A stretch of DNA of 64,000 nucleotides from Coprinellus micaceus. Taxonomy: Eukaryota; Basidiomycota; Agaricomycetes; Agaricales; Psathyrellaceae. The notes beneath the pieces were generated by a model. It made no database searches and was not told the origin of the DNA. It worked only from the letters and a program-made list of their open reading frames with translations. Below are positions 57,691-64,000 of the stretch, piece by piece (within the stretch, counting starts at the first letter, position 1; every line of letters starts with the position of its first letter). Both the position numbers and the translations under genes were made by a program. Location: the NCBI GenBank assembly GCA_951394405.1, contig OX596337.1:1116001-1180000 (forward strand). The letters run 5' to 3'.

Positions 57691-59095
57691 CTAGAAACCC
57701 TGGTATGATCCCAACGGGCCGTAGCCGGGCATGGGCAGGAGCATATTAGTGAAGGAGTCGTTTTGCTAGAAGGGTCCGTTAAGCTCGTCGTAGAAACAAA
57801 TTATGTGTTCCAAGACTCACTTCAGGGTAACGGCCTGCGTTGCTAGCTCCGTAAAAGCTCTGGTTGTAAGTCATAGGAGGCGAGAATGGATTCTCCATGG
57901 GTACATGGTCAGCGTCCCCTAATCTTCGGTTGGCGGTGGCCTTCTTCTTCTGCCCCCCAGTCTTCGCCTTGTTCGTGACCGGATACCTGTAATCGGGATG
58001 CATAATCCCGTGCTCCCTCTTCTTTTCTTCAGCCAAATCGTCCCAAAACTTCCTCTCCTCCGGCGCGAGGGCCCACCACCTTGCACTGACGACCCGGCTA
58101 AAGTCGGTTTGATGGGTCTTCCTGACCTGGATCCCCATAGACTTCAACGTCTCTGCATCCCTGGCACGCGCCGCGTTCTGGGAGCGCCGGAATAGCAAGA
58201 ACGAATTTTCGGGCTTGGGAGGCCCCGGGTTCTTGCGAGGCTTCTTGGCGACATTCCTGGTGGGGAGGGAGTATTGCTGGTCGAGGGATGCGATCGAACT
58301 CGAGCCCGACGGTGTGCTGGCGGAGGAGGAGGGGATTAAGCCAGGGGTAGATGCGGGGCTGAAATCTTCGAAGAAGGGGAAAGAGGGGACAGGAGGCACG
58401 GTAGGCAGCTTGATCAATGGCCAGACTTCGTTATCGACGCATTGTGGGTGGGGTACGGTCCAACCCAAGTCCGACACCGGAGTGCTGGCGGAAGATGCGG
58501 GCATTGAAACAGAGTTGATGTCTTCGAAGCTGAAGTCGGTGGACGAGGGAGCAGGAGAGTTGGTGATATCAGGGAGGAAGACGCTGTCTTTGTTGGCGGG
58601 TGTAGCGGTGGTGTTCGATGAGGCGCTGAAATCGAAGGCAGACTCCAAAGCTGAGTTGAGAGCCGCGGAGGACGGGGTGGTAACGGTGGGCAGGAGTGCG
58701 CCATCATCCTCGTCGGAAGATATGGTGCTGGAGCTCAATGCGACGCTGAAATCAAAGTCAGGCGTCAAAGCGCGGTCGAGTGTCCCGGATGACGGGGCGT
58801 CGAGGTCAACAATATTCAGGGAGTCGCCGCAGTCGGGAGCAGGTCCCCAGACATCTGGGTTCCAGTAGACGACCCCGCCCACATTTGGGAAGAGGGAGGA
58901 GAGGGGTGACGCAGGGAGGAAGCCGTCGGACGACTGCGTTAAGCCAGGGTAATCGAAGGGGGCATCGAAATTGTGTCCCTCATCCCAGGGAGCAACGATG
59001 CTCGATGTTGGGATTACTTCCGGGGAGAAGAAGGAGGGAAATGGGTTGGCTTCGTACCGAGAACGGTTGAGCTTGGGGAGTCGGATTGGGGCCAT
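57691..59095 (-). CDS. HMG-box protein 3
   Basis: Exon 1 (59095-57821) splices at GTGAGT to a last exon 57765-57691 encoding QNDSFTNMLLPMPGYGPLGS plus YQGF. The total is 1350 nt, 449 aa. Without splicing the frame ends 14 codons later with an unrelated tail. The HMG box at about 290-375 starts RKNPGPPKPENSFLLFRRSQ and continues TDFSRVVSARWWALAPEERKFWDDLAEEKKREHGIMHPDYRYPV. The N-terminal 280 residues are Ser/Thr/Pro-rich with acidic patches, like an activation domain. The linker before helix 2 (TLKSMGIQVRKTH) is longer than usual. TATAAAA (59174-59180, minus) lies about 80 bp upstream. Confidence 0.88.
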
Positions 59096-60096
59096 GGGCG
59101 GATAAGTGGGACGATGAGGGGGAAATATGATAGATGGATTGGGTTATGGAGTCCATCCTCAAAATGGGCTCGATTTTATAGGCGTAACTGGCTTTGCTCG
59201 AGGATTGCTCCCAGTCAACGCTCTGTGCTTTGATCACGGGCAAAGCCCGAACACAATGCTCCCATATCCAAGTGAGAGCGGGGCTGGGAGCTGTATACCA
59301 ATGAGAGCCTCATGGTTATCCATGCGTTTCTATCGACTGCAATGTCTACGGATGGTTTAGACATTGGTCAAAAAGTGAGGAGGTGCAGATCAAAGCGCAC
59401 CTACCATCCAACCTCTTTGTCCGCCATTGCCGTTGCCCCAGGCAGCTATTTACGAAGGAAACCATCTAAGAAACACGGTCGCAAGCTAGAGTTACGAATC
59501 GCTGCCATGGCTCGAAACCCGACGGCTTTTGAGACGAGTGGCGACGGACTTCCACAGCCGACGCCTTGGGTGTCTACCGTGCTGTTGCTGGTTGGTATGA
59601 GGACGCGTTCGAGGCGTTTCGCCAAAAATTTCAAGATCTAAGGAGGTGTGTCCCGCCGTGGAGGCGCAAATCGAGGCTTGGACCATGCCCAAATATGTGG
59701 ATGTCGTTACTTCAATCGTCCTTCGACGTTGGAACCATTCTTGACGGAACTGCCGCCTGAGGAGGGGGAGTAATGGCTGATATTCGTGGCCATATTTCTT
59801 GTTACCTTCATGACTTGCATGCGTACAGTATACTTTCAATGTTTCTGATCGCCTGAGGGAGAGGATGATAGTCAAGTCGAAAGGCGCCTAACACGCGCTC
59901 GCCGTGGGCCACGTTGACGGGATCAAATTCCGAGTTAGGGGCTTCTCCTGGAGCACATATGGCCGAGGCCGCTATTCAGCGCATGGACTAGAAGGTGGTG
60001 TATAATTAGAGCAATAGTATGTAAGTCTATGCGAGGGTATAGTCTACGTCGTAGCCCATGTCGTCAAACCCAGAAAGCATGCTACTGAACGCCATT
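59096..60096. other. Intergenic, HMG-box gene 3 promoter and ERG27 3' side
   Basis: TATAAAA at 59174-59180 (minus). The E-box composite shared by HMG genes 1 and 2 is not present. No gene or RNA is supported. Confidence 0.4.
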
Positions 60097-61469
60097 TTAC
60101 ATCCTCTCACTTGCAGTCTCGAACACTGGTCCTCGAACCTCCTCATTTTTCAGCTTCTCATACAACGCATCACACTTCTTCACCAACTCCCTCCCCTCCT
60201 CTTCATTCGCCAACCACGCTTTCACCGGCGAAATCCCGACCCGCTCATTCCCCCACCGATCTGTCTCCGCACCGTACCTCACCGGGGGCGTCTTCGAATG
60301 CGAGAGGAACGCCAAACACGCCAGAGGAACGAGGGCCATGTGAACTGCAGCCACGGATGCCTTGTACGCCTTGATAGGGTGGTTGACGCTTCCTAGCCAA
60401 CGTACGAGGTAGAACACGAAGACTTTGAGCATGTCGAGGACCGGTCCGATGAGTGCATTCGCGACATTCGTTGACACGACACCTGGTTGGGTGACCATGT
60501 GCCGTATCCTGGTAGGAGATGTGGAGGCTCGGTCAAGGGTGGTGGCGATAATGTCGATTTCGTATTTTGAGGATTCGTACGAGTGTTCCGTAACGCGGAG
60601 TTGCCAGTCGGATGAGTCGTAGAATGAAGGCGAGGCTTCTAGCGAGGAGCACCAGACTACACGACCAGGACCGAGTGGGGAAGAGGACAGGGAGGATTCG
60701 AGGGAGCGGAACTAGAGTGGGTGATTCATTAGGTGAGGAGCCCAAGATATATAATTGACGATGCGTACCATGGCGAAGTGGCCAAACACGTTACATTGCC
60801 ATACCCAGCCGAGCCCATCGACGCTGAGTTCGCCAGCATTTTGGGAGTAAAACATGGGTGCGGTGACGGCTTGCATTGGGCTCGTCAGAACCTGGTGAAT
60901 AGCCAAAGGCCAGTCTATAGCAATGAAGCTGGCGAGGCCCGCATTGCACATTAGGTGCGAGATATACGGATACCTAGAAACCAGCGTTCAGACATACATT
61001 CCACTGAGGGATATGACACTCACTTTTCGCTTATCCGCTCCCCAAACTCAATCACCGTCTTGATACTCGCAAGGTCCACATACTCCACATCCACCACAAC
61101 GTTCTTCTGGAACGCTTCTGCGTGTCCATCATATCCCGGTTCCGACTGAGCCTTGCGGACATGTGCGTCGAACCAACTGAGCAGATCGTCCCGAGCCTTC
61201 TTGGCTCTGCTTGCACTCCGACATGCCATAATCAAGGTGAGGCCGGTATACCGTTGTGGAGAGGAATCCTTCTCTTTTGAGAGCTTCTCCTCAAAGTCGT
61301 ATGGGACAGCATCGGAGGGCTTGGACGAGGAGAGCTGGACGAGGAGGCGCTGGCATATTCCGTAGCCTACACCGCTGGTTACTGGTCAATTCGGGGCTAT
61401 TCCAGGTTGACATCTCGCTCACCCATTGGCTCCAGTTACAACGACGATTGGCCTTGACTCACTGGCCAT
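60097..61469 (-). CDS. ERG27: 3-keto-steroid reductase (ERG27-like SDR)
   Basis: It starts MASESRPIVVVTGANG; an intron splits the nucleotide-binding TGANGGVGYG. Further motifs are LIMACRSASRAKKARDDLLS, YVDLASIKTV, LMCNAGLASFIAIDWP, FNVFGHFAM-type WQCNVFGHFAM, the catalytic YESSKYEID (YxxxK) with upstream serine VVWCSSLEASP, and VTQPGVVSTNV. A hydrophobic region (MLKVFVFYLVRWLG) near the C-terminus fits membrane/lipid-droplet association. The order and the long C-tail match Erg27, which reduces the C-3 ketone during C-4 demethylation in ergosterol synthesis. There are three introns. The gene is divergent from mtIF3, 166 bp apart. Confidence 0.9.
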
Positions 61470-61635
61470 CTTGGTAGAAGTTGAGGAGATAATGCTGCGT
61501 CGTACCACATCACCCGCGAATCATTCTATTTTTGTATTTTTGGCGCCGACGCGCTAGTCACATGATGGTGGTACTTTCGCGACAAGTCCATTGTCGCCGA
61601 CAGCGCAGATCACCGCTTCCTCGTCGTCGACCACG
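61470..61635. promoter_or_regulatory. Bidirectional promoter, ERG27 / mtIF3
   Basis: Only 166 bp separate the two divergent ATGs. No clear TATA; includes AT-rich ATTCTATTTTTGTATTTTTGG near 61523-61543. Confidence 0.45.
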
Positions 61636-62625
61636 ATGAACTCGAGCATGCTCACCAACTCACTTCGCGCGGCGGCGGCGCGCACTTCACTCCACGTCAC
61701 CCCCCAAACGGCGCCACTATGTAGACGTGCCGCCCTCCGTTCTCTTTTCGCCTCACCATCCTCGTCCTTCCACACGACCCCAATTGTGCTGAAGAAAAAG
61801 CAAGATGGGAATGACGCTCTCGAGGAACTCGTGAAGAGACGCAGGAGAATTGAAGTTCCTGAACACAACCCCACACCCAAGAAGCGCCGCGGAGCAAAGA
61901 TCGGCCTGCCCGAAGTACACGTCGAGGACTCATCGACAGGGCTCCTCGGTCCCCTCCAATCCCTCGACCAACTCCTCGAAGACACAAAGGACGAATACAT
62001 CATCGAACTCATCGAAGAATACCCACCCACCGTCAAGCTCATCGACATCAAAGAGGCTCGCGCCACAACGCTCGAGGAACGGCTGCGTGCGAAGCGCAAG
62101 GGCGGGTCGGAGGTACAGAAGGAGGCTCAAATAACGTGGACGATGGAGCCTGCGGACGAGGCGCACAAGATTCAGAAAGTCCGGGAGGATCTAGAGAAGG
62201 GGAATTGCAAGGTCGATATCAACTTCAGCACCAAGAAGAGGCACCAACCGCCTCCTCGGCCAGAGATGCAAGCCAAAGTCGAGGAGATTGCGGAGAGTCT
62301 GGAGGACGTGGCGAAACAGTGGAAACCATATGCCATGACTGTTAACAACGCCACTCTGTATTTGCAAAGCAAGATTCGGGTGAGTAGTAAGGTGAGCAGG
62401 GAGGAGTTGATGGAGAGGGTGCCGAAGCATATTCAGCAGAAGGAGGAGAGGAAGGCGAGGGCGGAGAAGCGGATAACGTTGGCAGAGCAGGAAAGGCTGG
62501 AAAGGATCAAAGTCGAGGAGAAGCTTTTGGAGACTATGCGGTTGGAGAACGCTGGTGCTACGGCTAAGCCCATCAAAAAGGGGTTCTTCAAGAGCGGCAA
62601 CCAAGCTCGGCCTCGAAACGGGTGA
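61636..62625 (+). CDS. Mitochondrial translation initiation factor IF3-like
   Basis: The first ATG is 61636 (MNSSMLTNSLRAAAARTSLH). The frame is open upstream but without an ATG. A basic Ser/Ala-rich targeting leader of about 50 residues ends near FHTTPIVLKKKQ. The IF3-N-like part is LIEEYPPTVKLIDIKEARAT. The IF3-C-like part is EAQITWTMEPADEAHKIQKV, REDLEKGNCKVDINFSTKKR and MQAKVEEIAESL. It is extended by a coiled, Lys/Glu-rich C-tail. It should promote subunit dissociation and start-codon selection on mitoribosomes, as yeast Aim23 does. It is a single exon of 329 aa. Confidence 0.85.
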   Translation: MNSSMLTNSLRAAAARTSLHVTPQTAPLCRRAALRSLFASPSSSFHTTPIVLKKKQDGNDALEELVKRRRRIEVPEHNPTPKKRRGAKIGLPEVHVEDSSTGLLGPLQSLDQLLEDTKDEYIIELIEEYPPTVKLIDIKEARATTLEERLRAKRKGGSEVQKEAQITWTMEPADEAHKIQKVREDLEKGNCKVDINFSTKKRHQPPPRPEMQAKVEEIAESLEDVAKQWKPYAMTVNNATLYLQSKIRVSSKVSREELMERVPKHIQQKEERKARAEKRITLAEQERLERIKVEEKLLETMRLENAGATAKPIKKGFFKSGNQARPRNG

Positions 62626-62701
62626 ATACGATTCTATATAGCACCACTTTATACGACCTTAAACATATGGAAAACCCCAATAATTATAATTTACAAGCCT
62701 A

Positions 62702-64000
62702 CTACACCGTCGCTCGCTTCTTCCAAGCAGGCGAAAGTTTGAACGGGGGGCTGTCCCAGAGCTCAATGTCAACGTCGTTCAATGTAGGATCCAAGCCGTT
62801 CCCAACGAAAAGATGCCTCAATCCCAAGGGTATAGGATATCCATGCTCCAACATATCCCTGCCTACCCGCAAAATCGGCTTGTCAACTGTGTACGGAGCC
62901 TCGCCGTTCCGCACATAATACACCATAGCGCCTTTCATCCTCTCTACCGCCTGCGGCACGGTTTGCGACGGAGGGACCGTCGTCCGCCGGGAAGGGGAAG
63001 GGAAAGGGTCATGACGAACGACGTCGAGAATGGCGTTAAAGAACGCGGCGTCGGGGATGGCGAGCTCCTGGTGCCTGTGCACACCAATCCCCATTTCCTC
63101 GGCCTCCTCGATACGCGGCCCATATACCCTCCTCGCACGCATTGCTTGATCGTAAATCCGCATCGCGCTCCTCCGAAGGACGTTCACCGGCCTGACCTCC
63201 CGCTCCCAGCTTTCCAGTGGCCCAACCTTCGGTTCCTTCAACGCCAACTTGATCTGCTCCGCGCGAATTTGCAGTATAACGTTGTATGCCGCGATCGGGA
63301 GCGTCCAGGGTCGGAGGTTTGGGTCTGATCCATACTCGCCTTCGCTCAACTCCCAGCTGGACTTCTCCATCTGCTTCGCCCAGACCCACACACGATCCGC
63401 CGCGCCGTACTCGGCGCGTCGGTGCAGGGCAGTGAGGACGGATGTGACGAGCTTGGGGCCATTCACTACAGCTTCTCGGATGTCCTCTTCAAACCTCTTC
63501 TGAGCGCGTTCATCATTGAACCTGCGCAACGACCTTATACCCATAAAGCTATAATGCGCGGCAACGTCCTTGCGTAGGTCTCTCCAGTCGAATCCCGGTA
63601 TGAGCGCTGGTAGAGACTTGTGGATGAGGCCCCAATTCTGGTCTTCGACCAAAGAGTCGAGGTGGAGCCTGATTTGTTCGGCGTTGCGCGATTGAAGGGC
63701 TTCCAAGAACATCTGCTTTCCAGAAGGGGCTTTCGTCGAGTGGTCTGCGAAGGCAGGGAGAGGGTCGGTCATGTTGGAGGAGGCCAAGAACTCGGCCGCC
63801 TTCAAGAACCGTGAGTCCTGTGTCAACACTGCGGCTTGCTTGAACCTCTCGACCATCAGCGCGTCGGCCTTCAACGGGGAGAGACGTTCCAAGCGCATGT
63901 GGTCCACGACGGACTTGGCAAGGTCATACGATCGTTGCTTGACGAGCGCGAAGAAAGCAAGATGTTTGTAGCCGGTAACGTCGAGTGCGGGCATGTAGCC
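62702..64000 (-). CDS. Helical-repeat (PPR-like) mitochondrial protein, 5'-truncated by window
   Basis: The reading frame runs into the right edge of the window without a stop or a necessary start (GYMPALDVTGYKHLAFFALV), so the N-terminus is missing. At least 432 residues are present. Helix-turn-helix pairs like pentatricopeptide repeats are seen (TGYKHLAFFALVKQRSYDLA/KSVVDHMRLERLSP; RVWVWAKQMEKSSW; IPDAAFFNAILDVVRHDPFP). No catalytic motif is visible. PPR-type proteins act on organellar RNA, so a mitochondrial role is inferred. It converges with the mtIF3 gene, with 76 bp between the stops. Confidence 0.6.
   Translation of the reverse strand, partial: GYMPALDVTGYKHLAFFALVKQRSYDLAKSVVDHMRLERLSPLKADALMVERFKQAAVLTQDSRFLKAAEFLASSNMTDPLPAFADHSTKAPSGKQMFLEALQSRNAEQIRLHLDSLVEDQNWGLIHKSLPALIPGFDWRDLRKDVAAHYSFMGIRSLRRFNDERAQKRFEEDIREAVVNGPKLVTSVLTALHRRAEYGAADRVWVWAKQMEKSSWELSEGEYGSDPNLRPWTLPIAAYNVILQIRAEQIKLALKEPKVGPLESWEREVRPVNVLRRSAMRIYDQAMRARRVYGPRIEEAEEMGIGVHRHQELAIPDAAFFNAILDVVRHDPFPSPSRRTTVPPSQTVPQAVERMKGAMVYYVRNGEAPYTVDKPILRVGRDMLEHGYPIPLGLRHLFVGNGLDPTLNDVDIELWDSPPFKLSPAWKKRATV

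Overview
This window is nuclear DNA of a filamentous basidiomycete, most probably an Agaricomycete. The evidence is the very dense, short introns (about 45-60 nt, GTRNGT...YAG), the gene families present (F-box-like/LRR proteins with an N-terminal coiled coil, a NACHT NTPase with the mushroom-type N-terminal tag, divergent HMG-box regulators) and the many small lineage-specific proteins. Genes lie on both strands with no operons. I resolved introns by eye for most genes and checked that reading frames close across junctions.

Layout. 1-7.7 kb: an APH-like kinase/pseudokinase (-), a 15-exon cytochrome P450 (+) and a NACHT NTPase (+). 7.85-9.4 kb: an intron-containing tRNA-Leu(CAG) and a non-coding snoRNA host locus carrying U24/snR24 plus a second C/D candidate in its introns. 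11.1-17.1 kb: a KDM3-type JmjC demethylase and a FLX1/SLC25A32-like mitochondrial carrier. 17.3-23 kb: a BAHD-type acyltransferase, a 530-bp non-autonomous hAT element, glucosidase II beta, and divergently from it ribosomal protein eS25. 23-31.3 kb: an FGGY kinase, an F-box protein, a 72-aa three-exon orphan and calcineurin B. 31.8-37.8 kb: the COMPASS subunit Swd1/RbBP5, a Sec14 lipid-transfer protein and an alpha/beta hydrolase. 38-50.4 kb: the lineage-specific stretch, with two HMG-box genes, a diverged tandem pair of unknown proteins, a PHO80-like cyclin and two orphans. 50.5-64 kb: a secreted GH92 alpha-mannosidase, a second F-box protein, the mitochondrial tRNA-modifying GTPase MSS1/MnmE, a third HMG-box gene, ERG27, mitochondrial IF3 and a helical-repeat protein cut by the window edge.

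Functional themes: chromatin regulation (JmjC, COMPASS Swd1), mitochondrial translation and transport (MSS1, mtIF3, FLX1-like), ER/N-glycan processing (glucosidase II beta, GH92), and a group of three HMG-box regulators within 21 kb. Two of these three share a composite promoter element. The most unusual items are the hAT element with a captured exon-like fragment, the snoRNA host locus, the uncharacterised paralog pair at 40-42 kb, the small orphan at 29.2-29.6 kb, and the shared HMG promoter module.
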